Shown here: positions 34,349 to 42,050 of the stretch, one piece after another
Numbering within the stretch: position 1 is the first letter of the stretch
How the letters are laid out: every line of letters starts with the position of its first letter
Source of the DNA: Propionivibrio sp.
Lineage (GTDB): Bacteria; Pseudomonadota; Gammaproteobacteria; Burkholderiales; Rhodocyclaceae
Direction: 5' to 3'
Length of the DNA: 49,104 bases
Assembly (NCBI RefSeq): GCF_029255185.1
Contig: NZ_JAPUVO010000102.1
Coordinates: forward strand, 1-49,104
Position numbers and translations under genes: made by a program
The notes under the pieces: model-generated
Told to the model about the DNA's origin: nothing
What the model saw: only the letters and a program-made list of their open reading frames with translations
Databases searched by the model: none

Positions 34349-35674
34349 TTACTGAGGGAAATCCCGATGCCCCAAAAAATTCTGCTGCCGCGCACGGCGC
34401 TCGTGTGCTCGACCCAGTGCGATGGCCAGCACTGCCCAGGCCAGCGCCAACGGCAACGTCACCAGCGATATCGCACCCAGTTCGAGACCGGTAGCGCGCA
34501 GTGCCGCGAACAGCCAGCCGTTGAAGGCATCGGCGCCGCGAAAGACAACAATGTCGATGACATTCTTAGCCTTGTATTTTTCGGCACGTTCGACGACGGT
34601 GAATAGCACTTCGCGCGCCGGATTGGAGATGGCGAAATTGGCGGTGCGTTGGATGGCCTGGAAAACGATGACCACGATGAGCGTCGGCGACACCACGAGG
34701 GCCAGGAAACCGAGGCCGAAGACACAGGGCAAAAAAGCCGCTGCAGCGCCAACGCCGAAACGTGTAAGCAGACGCCCTGTGGCGAGACATTGCACGGCTA
34801 TCGTCAGGATGCCGATCGAGAGGTCGATCATGGCAAAAATGCGAACGCGCACTGCCGGATCGTCGGAGGCCGCCGCCACGATGCTCGCCTGCTGAAAATA
34901 TAGAAAGGTGCCGGCCAGTGAAAGCAGCGCGACCCACAGCGCAATGCCACCCAGATAGGGCGAGCGCAACAGAAGAAGGATGCCGTCCAGCCAGCGTCCG
35001 CCAAGCCCCTCGGGTTCGAGTGGGGAAGCTGGCAGGGCGGCCACATCGAGTTGCGTAGCCGCTATCTCCAGTTGCCGGGCGCAGAGCACAGCCAGTTCGA
35101 GAAAGAGCGCCGCAACGATCAGCAGATTCACCGGCCCGAGCGGCGCCGCCAAGCCAACCGTCAACGCCGGTCCGAGCAGCGCTCCGGCAGAGCCGCCGGC
35201 GGCGATGAAGCCGAACAGCCGCTTGCCCTGTTCGCTGCCAAACAGGTCGGCCATGAACGACCAGAAGACCGAAACGGTAAACAGACTGAATACACTGATC
35301 CAAACAAAGAACACCCGTGCCACCGCAAGCTTGCCAACGTCGAAGGTCAGCAGCAGCCAGAAGAGAACAATGTTGGCGACGAAGAAATGGTAAACCAATG
35401 GAATAAAGCGTCGCCGTGGCAAGAGAGCAACGACGGCGCCGAACAGCGGGACGGCGCCAAGCATGACGATGAAGGTGGCAGTGAATAGCCACTGTAGGTT
35501 ACGCACTCCACCGGCGATTCCCATTTCATCGCGCAAGGGGCGCAAGATGTAGTAACCGGCGAGCAAACAGAAGAAGTAGGCAAAGGACCACAGCAGCGCC
35601 GAAATTTCACCAGGACGCACCGCAACCAGACGCTCTAGCCAGCGATGCGGTAGCGCTGCCATTTTTGAATTCAC
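34349..35674 (-). CDS. MFS/ATP-ADP-translocase-like membrane carrier
   Basis: A 441-residue protein with about 12 membrane segments. GYYILRPLRDEMGIAGG near residue 40 and FFVWISVFSLFTVSVFWSFM near 125 are typical of bacterial carriers related to the ATP/ADP translocases, alongside MFS-like features (LFGFIAAGGSAGALLGPA; NPAREVLFTVVERAEKYKAK, quoted in part). The transported solute cannot be deduced. Start: GTG at 35674 or ATG at 35662; neither has a well-spaced ribosome site. It lies between two genes for Tat-exported redox enzymes, with gaps of 11 and 24 bases, which suggests one transcript. Confidence 0.8.
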   Translation of the reverse strand: MNSKMAALPHRWLERLVAVRPGEISALLWSFAYFFCLLAGYYILRPLRDEMGIAGGVRNLQWLFTATFIVMLGAVPLFGAVVALLPRRRFIPLVYHFFVANIVLFWLLLTFDVGKLAVARVFFVWISVFSLFTVSVFWSFMADLFGSEQGKRLFGFIAAGGSAGALLGPALTVGLAAPLGPVNLLIVAALFLELAVLCARQLEIAATQLDVAALPASPLEPEGLGGRWLDGILLLLRSPYLGGIALWVALLSLAGTFLYFQQASIVAAASDDPAVRVRIFAMIDLSIGILTIAVQCLATGRLLTRFGVGAAAAFLPCVFGLGFLALVVSPTLIVVIVFQAIQRTANFAISNPAREVLFTVVERAEKYKAKNVIDIVVFRGADAFNGWLFAALRATGLELGAISLVTLPLALAWAVLAIALGRAHERRARQQNFLGHRDFPQ

Positions 35675-35698
35675 AGTCCCTTGATTTTCTGGATTCCC

Positions 35699-36451
35699 CT
35701 AGGGCGCGGCGGTTAGCGCGCGGCGCAATTCAACCGCAGTCAAGGCCTTACCAAAGGCCGGCGTTCCCGGATCGAGCTCGCCGGCACGAGCCAGTGGGCC
35801 AACCACCACGGCGTCGAAACCGGCCTCTTGCACCAGGCGCTGGGCGGTCGACAGCGCCTGCGCGTCGTCTCCAACGAGCGGTATGGCGACGCGTTCGCCG
35901 GTGCGATGCGCCTCGCTTTGCAACTTGGCGTAGCCCACCGAGTTGAAGGCGCGAACCAGGCGTGCGCCTGGCAGCAGACGGGCTGACATGACGCCGGTCC
36001 CGGTGGCCCTGGCTTCGTTCGCCATCTCGCCGTCACGCGCAGGGATCGGGTTGCAGGTGTCGAGCACTACTTTGCCCTTGATCGAATCGCCCAGATCGCG
36101 ACCCAGTTGCGGCAGCGCGGCGTAAGGCACCGAAATCAACAGCACCTCGCCAAATGCCGCGGCCTCACTGGGCGTTCCGGCATGGGCTCCGGCGCCGAGG
36201 CGTGCCGCCAGTGCCTTGTCGTATTCGAGGTCGAGTGAAGAGAACATTACTTCATGGCCGGCTTTCAGCCAGAGCCCGCCCAAGGTTCCGCCGATTCGCC
36301 CCGATCCGATAATGCCAATTTTCTGGGGCACGGTTTCAGCGGCACGCAAACTGCCTGTCATTCCACCCAGGGCAAGGCCGGCAAGGATAGCGCCGGCGCT
36401 CAAGAGGAAGCCACGCCGGCTTGACTTAACGGAGTAATAACGATTCATCAT
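35699..36451 (-). CDS. Tat-signal NADP(H)-binding oxidoreductase (F420/NADP reductase-like)
   Basis: A 250-residue protein. Residues 9-38 are a twin-arginine signal (SSRRGFLLSAGAILAGLALG). The mature part is a Rossmann domain of the NADP oxidoreductase coenzyme F420-dependent type: IGIIGSGRIGGTLGGLWLKAG, the NADP-selecting region HEVMFSSLD, VLLISVPYAALP and GKVVLDTCNPI, then AFNSVGYAKL. Start: ATG at 36451 or the next one at 36448, with GGAG upstream. Homologues without a signal are cytosolic. It begins the three-gene cluster with the carrier and the aldo/keto reductase. The physiological redox partner is unknown; F420 use is not implied. Confidence 0.85.
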   Translation of the reverse strand: MMNRYYSVKSSRRGFLLSAGAILAGLALGGMTGSLRAAETVPQKIGIIGSGRIGGTLGGLWLKAGHEVMFSSLDLEYDKALAARLGAGAHAGTPSEAAAFGEVLLISVPYAALPQLGRDLGDSIKGKVVLDTCNPIPARDGEMANEARATGTGVMSARLLPGARLVRAFNSVGYAKLQSEAHRTGERVAIPLVGDDAQALSTAQRLVQEAGFDAVVVGPLARAGELDPGTPAFGKALTAVELRRALTAAP

Positions 36452-36494
36452 ATCTCTCCAGACTAGGTTTGCTTCGGATTAAGCCACGCCACGC

Positions 36495-36773
36495 TCATGC
36501 CTGTTCAGTGGCCGTGCGTTTTGGATGGGTGTACACAAAGTGCCTGAGCACGAGTTTCAAGTGCAGGGCCTTGTCGGAGTGGCCGCGCCTTAGCTGTTCC
36601 TCGATGTCATCAAGAATGATGCGCTTGATCATCGGAACACCATCCGGGCTATGCACCAGATAGCTGCCAAACTCCAGAGCGACTATTTCTGGAAGATGCT
36701 CGTGCTGGGCAATGGCTTCGACCTCCTCCTCGGTCAGATCACTTAATGCCAGGCAATCTTCATAGGTTAACAT
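36495..36773 (-). CDS. Conserved hypothetical protein, small acidic
   Basis: A 92-residue soluble, mainly helical protein: MLTYEDCLALSDLTEEEVEA, then IAQHEHLPEIVALEFGSYLV, and a basic C-terminal part LKLVLRHFVYTHPKRT. I recognise similar short proteins in betaproteobacteria but no named family or function. A GGGAGAAA ribosome site supports the start at 36773. It lies between phaC and the oxidoreductase cluster on the same strand, about 64 bases after phaC. Confidence 0.6.
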   Translation of the reverse strand: MLTYEDCLALSDLTEEEVEAIAQHEHLPEIVALEFGSYLVHSPDGVPMIKRIILDDIEEQLRRGHSDKALHLKLVLRHFVYTHPKRTATEQA

Positions 36774-36837
36774 GACAATTTCTCCCTTCGGTTATGGTTT
36801 AAACGATTAGGTCAGTGAGCCCTGCGCACTTTCTCTG

Positions 36838-38583
36838 CTATGCCCTGGCCTTGACGTAGCGGCCGGGTGCCGGCTCAATCTCCTTGTAGCTTCTGTTACC
36901 GGGTTTCTTCGGTGGCGCAACCTTTTTGCCACTGCGCTGGCCGAGCCATGCAAGCCAGTGCGGCCACCAACTGCCCTTCTTCTCGCTGGCGCCGGCCAAC
37001 CACTCGTCGGGAGTGAGTGACCCCTCGCTGTCGTTGACCCAATAGTTGCGGCGGTTCTTCGACGCCGGATTGATGGAGCCCGCAATATGGCCGCTGGCCG
37101 CCAGCGTGTAAGTTGACGGGCCACCGAGGATCTTGCGTGAGAGGTAGGCGGCCTGCCAGAGTACCAGGTGGTCTTCCCGGGCAGCCATGATGTAATTGGG
37201 CACCTCGATCTTGCCCAGATCGACCTTCTCGCCGAGCATTTCCAGCTTGCCTGGAACGCGCAGGTTGTTGGTCAGATAGGTATTGCGCAGGTACCAGGTG
37301 AAGCATGGCCCGGGCAGATTGGTACTGTCCGAATTCCAGTAAAGAAGGTCAAAAGGCGCCGGCTTCTTGCCTTTGAGGTAATTGCCGACGACGTATTGCC
37401 AGATCAGATCGTTGGACCGCAAGGCCGAGAAAACGCTGGACAGATCGCGCCCGTGCATCACTCCACCCTTGCCGATCGATGCATCATATGCCGCAACCAT
37501 GGACTCGGTGACCAGCGCGCCAATTTCTCCTGGATCGGAATAATCGAGCAGCGAGGTCATCAGCGTCAGACTCTCGACCGGATCCTCGCCACGGGCAATC
37601 AGTACGGCCAGTGCCGAACACAGCAGCGGGCCGCCAATGCAGAAACCCAGAGCGTTGGGTCTGGCCACGCGAGTAATTTCCTTAACCACCGCCAGCGCCT
37701 TGATTGGCCCCATTTCGAGGTAATCGTCCCAGGTATAGTGGCCCTGCTCCTCGGTGGCACTGCGCCAGGAAATCAGGAAAACAGTGAATCCCTGTTCAAC
37801 AATGTAGCGAACGAAGGAGTTCTCGGGTTGCAGATCCATAAGGTAGTACTTGTTGATACAAGGAGGCACCAGCAGGATCGGCCGTTCGGCAACCTTGTCA
37901 GTGCTCGGTGAGTACTGGATCAATTGCATCAGGTCGTTCTCGAAAACCACGGCGCCGGGCGTCGTCGCGATATTACGACCAATCTCGAACGCTGATTCGT
38001 CGGTCATCGAGATGCGCCCCTTGTCCAGATCGGCCAGCATGTTCTTGATGCCCTCGGTGATACTCTCGCCGTTAGTCTCAAGGGCGGTCTTGACGAACTC
38101 CGGGTTGGTGGCAGCGAAGTTGGACGGGGCCATGGCTTCGACATACAGACGAGTAAGAAATAGCAGGCGGGTCTTGGTCGGACCGTCGGCGATCGGCATC
38201 GCCTCGGCCACTTTGGTCAGATAGCCGGCGTTGAGCAGATAGGCCTGACGCAGATAATCGTAAATCGGCGTCTCGCCCCACTCCGGCGCGCTGAAGCGAC
38301 GATCGCCCGCCTCCGGCTTGACCATCGGCTCGGCGACTTCGCCGGTCTTACGCAGCAACATCGTTTGCCACAACTGGGCGTGCTGGGCGGCCAGCTCGCG
38401 CTGAAAACCAGCGAAGGGTTCGAGACTGGGCATCGACAACTGGGCCGGTTGCGCCACCGGCGCCGCCGCCGGCAACAGCATGGACAACTGCTGCTTGGTG
38501 ACAAAGTCAAGGTAGGCCTGCGTCAATGACTGACCTGACTGGAAGAAACTTTGCAGCATGGCAACGGGTTGCTCTGGACTCAT
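36838..38583 (-). CDS. phaC: Class I poly(3-hydroxyalkanoate) synthase
   Basis: PhaC polymerises (R)-3-hydroxyacyl-CoA into storage polyester on granules. The 581-residue protein fits class I: an N-terminal helical domain (QSLTQAYLDFVTKQQLSML), PILLVPPCINKYYLMDLQPE, the lipase-like box with catalytic Cys in ALGFCIGGPLL, DYSDPGEIG for the Asp region and YTLAASGHIAGSINPA for the His. SLTPDEWLAGASEKKGSWWP is the typical end. Start at 38583 with AAGGA upstream; a longer frame to 38718 runs through a repeat and is rejected. phaA and phaB are not in the window. Confidence 0.96.
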   Translation of the reverse strand: MSPEQPVAMLQSFFQSGQSLTQAYLDFVTKQQLSMLLPAAAPVAQPAQLSMPSLEPFAGFQRELAAQHAQLWQTMLLRKTGEVAEPMVKPEAGDRRFSAPEWGETPIYDYLRQAYLLNAGYLTKVAEAMPIADGPTKTRLLFLTRLYVEAMAPSNFAATNPEFVKTALETNGESITEGIKNMLADLDKGRISMTDESAFEIGRNIATTPGAVVFENDLMQLIQYSPSTDKVAERPILLVPPCINKYYLMDLQPENSFVRYIVEQGFTVFLISWRSATEEQGHYTWDDYLEMGPIKALAVVKEITRVARPNALGFCIGGPLLCSALAVLIARGEDPVESLTLMTSLLDYSDPGEIGALVTESMVAAYDASIGKGGVMHGRDLSSVFSALRSNDLIWQYVVGNYLKGKKPAPFDLLYWNSDSTNLPGPCFTWYLRNTYLTNNLRVPGKLEMLGEKVDLGKIEVPNYIMAAREDHLVLWQAAYLSRKILGGPSTYTLAASGHIAGSINPASKNRRNYWVNDSEGSLTPDEWLAGASEKKGSWWPHWLAWLGQRSGKKVAPPKKPGNRSYKEIEPAPGRYVKARA

Positions 38584-38707
38584 GGACGAGATCCTTTTAT
38601 GTCTGGTTAAAACGGCGATGGTGCAATTGAACACATTGCCCGTTGAGGATAGAGAACGAGGGTAGGAATTACAAGCCCAGTGCTGAATAGCATTACCGAT
38701 TCGAAGC

Positions 38708-38796
38708 ACAACGGGCACAACGAAGAACCTGAATTCTCTTTATGTCTTTTCGTTGTGCCCGCGTTGTGCCCGTTATGCCCGTTGTGGTTAAGCGCT
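38708..38796. repeat. Dispersed intergenic repeat, copy 2, with hairpin potential
   Basis: After the ilvN stop (minus strand) come GCTTAACCACAACGGGCA, TAACGGGCACAACGCGGG and CACAACGAAAAGACATAAAG. An arm ACGGGCACAACGA (38711-38723) is complementary to TCGTTGTGCCCG (38750-38761), so the RNA can fold into a 12-base stem. It is related to the shorter copy at 29476-29526. The rest of the ilvN-phaC gap holds nothing else I recognise. Confidence 0.55.
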
Positions 38797-38797
38797 T

Positions 38798-39106
38798 TTA
38801 ACGAAAAAACTCCTCCAGTCGCTCGAAGACCTCATGCTCGGCGCTGTGCCGGCGAACCGCCAGAACGTCTTCGAGCTTTTCGACCTGCTTGACCATCTGC
38901 TCCAGCCGGGCATCTTCGTTAACCATCAGCCAGATGCGGCTGATCGCACCATCGCCGACCGGCATGCAGAGGATTCCCTCGACATTGTAGGCGCGCCGCG
39001 AGAACATGCCGACAACATGTGACATCACGCCGGCATGGTTATTCACATCAAGTTCGAGCACGGTGCGCGCGAGTGCCTGACCTTCCGCTTTGCTAATTGC
39101 ATTCAT
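38798..39106 (-). CDS. ilvN: Acetolactate synthase isozyme, small regulatory subunit
   Basis: A 102-residue ACT-domain protein: TVLELDVNNHAGVMSHVVGM, FSRRAYNVEGILCMPVGDGA and MVKQVEKLEDVLAVRRH. It binds valine and regulates the catalytic subunit encoded two bases upstream. Its size (one ACT domain, no long C-terminal domain) matches the IlvN type of E. coli isozyme I, unlike the 160-residue IlvH usual in betaproteobacteria. The operon with a Val-rich leader also follows the ilvBN plan. Confidence 0.92.
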   Translation of the reverse strand: MNAISKAEGQALARTVLELDVNNHAGVMSHVVGMFSRRAYNVEGILCMPVGDGAISRIWLMVNEDARLEQMVKQVEKLEDVLAVRRHSAEHEVFERLEEFFR

Positions 39107-39108
39107 TT

Positions 39109-40791
39109 TTAACCTCCGATCATGTCTTTATTGGACGCACCCGGCGCCACCATGGGTAACACCTGCTCACGTGTATCGATGCTGGCGTGGATCAGCATCG
39201 GACCGCGTACGGACAGCGCGCGGCCCAGCGCGGCGACAGGATCATCTGCCTGGTCCAGATCAAGCGTCTGCCAGCCAAAGCCTTCGGCAACCTTGATGAA
39301 ATCGGGCATCCCCCTGAATTTTGAGGCAAAGATTCGCTCGCCGTAGAACAGGGTCTGTTGCTGGAAAACAAGGCCGAGCGAGGCGTTGTTCATCAGCACA
39401 ACCTTCACGTTAAGGTCTTCCTCGGCTGCCGTGGCGAATTCCTGAACGTTCATCAGAATGCTGCCGTCGCCAGTGAAGCAGACCACTGTACGCTCGGGTT
39501 CGGCCAGTGCCGCACCAATCGCCGCCGGCAGCCCGAAACCCATCGTCCCGAGTCCGCCCGAGGTCAGCCACTGGCGCGGACGGCGCAGCGGATAAGCCTG
39601 CGCCACCCACATCTGGTGCTGGCCGACGTCGGTACTGATCGTTGCCTCGTCGTCGAGGCAATCGGCGATAGCGCGGATCAGGCCGTACGGCGTGCGCGGG
39701 TCTTCAATGCCCGGCATGCGCAGCGGATGCGCTGCTTTCAATTCCGCCACCCGCGACAGCCAAGGCTCACGTAGTCTGGCGCTGACCTGCGGCGCGAGCA
39801 GTTCGAGCACGGCCTTGACGTCGCCCATAATACCGACATGTGCTGTTTTGATTTTGTCGAGCTCCGACGGATCAATGTCAATGTGGATAATGTTGGCCTG
39901 CGGACAGAAGGCGGCGACCTTGCCCGTCGCCCGGTCGTCAAAACGCGCGCCAAAGGCGATCAAGAGGTCGCATTCATCGAGCAGAAAGTTAGTGAAGCGC
40001 GCACCGTGCATGCCGAGCATGCCGAGCGACAGGGCATGATCGACCGGCATCGCACCAAGCGCCATCAGCGTCATCACACTCGGCAGGCTAGCCTTCTCGG
40101 CAAAGGCCACGGCCAGTTCAGAGGCACTGGAATGCACGACGCCACCGCCTAGGTAAAGGATGGGACGCTCGGCTTCATTGATCATCGCCGCAGCGCGGGC
40201 AAGCAGTTCGGCATCCGGCGCCGGGACCGGATCAGCCACACCGGGCGCTGGCCACTCGCTAATTTCGATGGCCTGGTTTTGCACATCCTTGGGAATGTCA
40301 ACCAGCACCGGACCGGGACGCCCGGATGCGGCAAGGCGGAATGCGCGCGGAATGACGTCAAGCAACTCCTCCGCCGAGCCAACGAGAAAGTTGTGTTTGG
40401 TGATCGGGATAGTCAAGCCGTAGGTATCGACCTCCTGAAAAGCATCGGTGCCGATCATCGACCTGGGCACTTGACCGGTAATCGCCAGCAGCGGGATCGA
40501 ATCGAGCTTGGCATCGGCGATGGCCGTCAGTAGGTTGGTCGCGCCGGGACCTGATGAGGCCATGCAGACCGCCACCTCGCCGCTTACCCGCGCCATGCCC
40601 TGGGCGATGAAACCGGCGCCCTGCTCATGACGGGCGAGTACATGATGGATCAGCGCCGACTGCGACAGGGCGTCGTAAATCGGCAGTATGGCGCCGCCGG
40701 GAATGCCGGACAGCGTTCGCACACCCTGCCTTTCGAGTAGACGCACGACGATCTGCGCGCCGGTGAGGGTTTCGGTTTTAGGACTTGACAT
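39109..40791 (-). CDS. ilvB: Acetolactate synthase isozyme, large catalytic subunit
   Basis: A 560-residue thiamine-diphosphate enzyme that condenses pyruvate with pyruvate or 2-oxobutyrate for valine, leucine and isoleucine synthesis. The catalytic Glu is in VLARHEQGAGFIAQGMAR. The thiamine-diphosphate motif is GDGSILMNVQEFATAAEEDL ending in MNN. The FAD region includes SIPLLAITGQVPRSMIGTDA and VDIPKDVQ. Start at 40791 with GGAG seven bases upstream; two more in-frame ATG lie at 40797 and 40806. ilvN follows with a two-base gap. Transcription is probably attenuated by the upstream leader. Confidence 0.95.
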   Translation of the reverse strand: MSSPKTETLTGAQIVVRLLERQGVRTLSGIPGGAILPIYDALSQSALIHHVLARHEQGAGFIAQGMARVSGEVAVCMASSGPGATNLLTAIADAKLDSIPLLAITGQVPRSMIGTDAFQEVDTYGLTIPITKHNFLVGSAEELLDVIPRAFRLAASGRPGPVLVDIPKDVQNQAIEISEWPAPGVADPVPAPDAELLARAAAMINEAERPILYLGGGVVHSSASELAVAFAEKASLPSVMTLMALGAMPVDHALSLGMLGMHGARFTNFLLDECDLLIAFGARFDDRATGKVAAFCPQANIIHIDIDPSELDKIKTAHVGIMGDVKAVLELLAPQVSARLREPWLSRVAELKAAHPLRMPGIEDPRTPYGLIRAIADCLDDEATISTDVGQHQMWVAQAYPLRRPRQWLTSGGLGTMGFGLPAAIGAALAEPERTVVCFTGDGSILMNVQEFATAAEEDLNVKVVLMNNASLGLVFQQQTLFYGERIFASKFRGMPDFIKVAEGFGWQTLDLDQADDPVAALGRALSVRGPMLIHASIDTREQVLPMVAPGASNKDMIGG

Positions 40792-40852
40792 GAACATCTC
40801 CTTCAAGGAACTACTGCGGTTGGCGGGTTTACCGGTCGGGCGTACAAAAAGA

Positions 40853-40887
40853 AAAACCCCCGCTCGGTTTGCACCGGCGGGGGTTTT
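40853..40887 (-). promoter_or_regulatory. ilvBN attenuator terminator
   Basis: On the minus strand AAAACCCCCGC pairs perfectly with GCGGGGGTTTT (40877-40887 with 40853-40863), followed by a T-rich tract. It comes 16 bases after the leader-peptide stop and 61 before the ilvB start, the usual place of an amino-acid-operon attenuator. Confidence 0.8.
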
Positions 40888-40903
40888 GGAATTTTCAGTC
40901 GTT

Positions 40904-41053
40904 TTACGCTTTGACTTGTTTTTTTCCAGCCCTCGACGGCGCGATCGGTACTACGCGTACTACCGCTACGAGAGGGGCCGAAATGACGACCGTCGCCATG
41001 ACCATCGCTAGCGCGATAAACAGTCCATAGGCATGTGCGTCAAGGAAGGTCAT
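40904..41053 (-). CDS. ilvBN leader peptide
   Basis: A 49-codon frame ends with a regulatory-codon run: MATVVISAPLVAVVRVVPIA, then PSRAGKKQVKA and TAA. Ten of the codons in its central 16 encode Val, Leu, Ile or Ala, and the core AVVRVVPIAP resembles the E. coli IvbL leader (AVVVVRVVVVVGNAP). Stalling here when charged Val- or Leu-tRNA is short would free ilvBN from the attenuator. The exact start is uncertain: 41053, 41005 and 40999 are ATG codons and none has a good ribosome site. Confidence 0.6.
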   Translation of the reverse strand: MTFLDAHAYGLFIALAMVMATVVISAPLVAVVRVVPIAPSRAGKKQVKA

Positions 41054-41150
41054 GGTCGTGGAATCAAAGTAAAAAACTGGAGGGGTGATTAGAAACGAGT
41101 ATTGGGGAAAAAACAAGCCCTTGCTGATCATGGGTATTGTTTTCAAAATA

Positions 41151-41184
41151 AAAACGGGTTTCAGACAAAAAACCTGAAACCCGC
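41151..41184 (-). terminator. Terminator of the tRNA-Gly-Cys operon
   Basis: CGGGTTTCAG and CTGAAACCCG form a perfect ten-base stem (41174-41183 with 41155-41164), and TTTTATTTT follows on the minus strand. It lies 12 bases after tRNA-Cys and just upstream of the ilvBN leader region. Confidence 0.85.
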
Positions 41185-41195
41185 TCTATTGTTTG

Positions 41196-41269
41196 TGGAG
41201 GCGCGAGCCGGAGTCGAACCGACCTACACGGATTTGCAATCCGGTGCATAACCGCTTTGCTATCGCGCC
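41196..41269 (-). tRNA. tRNA-Cys (anticodon GCA)
   Basis: Acceptor GGCGCGA/TCGCGCC, anticodon stem CGGAT/ATCCG with loop TGCAA around GCA, T-arm GTCGGTTCGACTCCGGC and encoded CCA. It is 56 bases after tRNA-Gly on the same transcript. Confidence 0.95.
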
Positions 41270-41325
41270 GCGCCTACCTCACGATAAGTACTGCTGAAAA
41301 GCAAAAACTGCCTTTCGCGAAAATT

Positions 41326-41401
41326 TGGAGCGGGAGAAGAGTCTCGAACTCTCGACCTATACCTTGGCAAGGTATCGCTCTACCAACTGAGCTACTCCCG
41401 C
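41326..41401 (-). tRNA. tRNA-Gly (anticodon GCC)
   Basis: Acceptor GCGGGAG/CTCCCGC, anticodon stem ATACC/GGTAT with loop TTGCCAA, T-arm CGAGAGTTCGAGACTCT and encoded CCA. First gene of a Gly-Cys tRNA operon. Confidence 0.95.
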
Positions 41402-41416
41402 GTGAAGCGAGTGCGC

Positions 41417-41444
41417 ATTATAAAGACTTGGCATGACCTGTCAA
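41417..41444 (-). promoter_or_regulatory. Near-consensus promoter of the tRNA-Gly-Cys operon
   Basis: On the minus strand TTGACA (41444-41439), a 16-base spacer and TATAAT (41422-41417), both perfect matches to the sigma-70 consensus, then GCGC at the discriminator. tRNA-Gly begins 15 bases downstream of the -10 box. Confidence 0.85.
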
Positions 41445-41471
41445 CGACTTTGCCTTACTTTGTTGTCTGGA

Positions 41472-42050
41472 TCAGTGCTTCCTGCTCTGCTCGGCCAGAT
41501 GTGGCCAGGCCATTCGCATGTAGTAGCCCATTGACCACAGGGTCAGCACAGCGGCAACGTAGATCAGCCAAGTCCCGATGTATTGCACGTCAAAACGACT
41601 GATGGGTTGATGATAAAGCAACAAGGGAATGGCAATCATCTGAGCGGCAGTCTTGATCTTGCCGATCATCGACACGGCGACGCTCTTGTGCGCGCCAACC
41701 TGCGCCATCCATTCACGCAGTGCGGAAATGGTGATCTCGCGGCCAATAATGATTGCGGCAAGAACGGCGTCCAGCCGGCCGAGTTGAACCAGCATGATCA
41801 GTGCAGCAGCGACAACCAGCTTGTCGGCAACCGGATCAAGAAAGGCGCCAAACGCCGATGTTTCGTTCCAGCGCCTTGCCAGATAGCCATCCAGCCAGTC
41901 GGTCAAGCCGGCGATGACAAAAACCAACATGGCGGCAAGATCACGGCCGATGCCATTAATCCATGCGCCGGGAACGTAATAGATGCCGATCATCAAGGGA
42001 ATCAGAAGGATGCGCAGCCAGGTCAGAAAAATCGGTATGTTGAAAGGCAT
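41472..42050 (-). CDS. pgsA: CDP-diacylglycerol-glycerol-3-phosphate 3-phosphatidyltransferase
   Basis: PgsA makes phosphatidylglycerol phosphate, the first step to phosphatidylglycerol and cardiolipin. The 192-residue inner-membrane protein has the CDP-alcohol phosphotransferase signature D-x2-DG-x2-AR-x8-G-x3-D-x3-D in DWLDGYLARRWNETSAFGAF followed by LDPVADK. NIPIFLTWLRILLIPLMIG begins the first helix. Its ATG at 42050 overlaps the uvrC stop by one base (TGATG); an in-frame TTG at 42053 is less likely. uvrC-pgsA is a common proteobacterial pair, and tRNA genes often follow, as here. Confidence 0.95.
   Translation of the reverse strand: MPFNIPIFLTWLRILLIPLMIGIYYVPGAWINGIGRDLAAMLVFVIAGLTDWLDGYLARRWNETSAFGAFLDPVADKLVVAAALIMLVQLGRLDAVLAAIIIGREITISALREWMAQVGAHKSVAVSMIGKIKTAAQMIAIPLLLYHQPISRFDVQYIGTWLIYVAAVLTLWSMGYYMRMAWPHLAEQSRKH

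Noticed and set aside
38584-38718. An N-terminal extension of phaC by 45 codons.
   Set aside because: It runs through the A/C-rich repeat area; the ATG at 38583 has a good ribosome site and matches the class I N-terminus.
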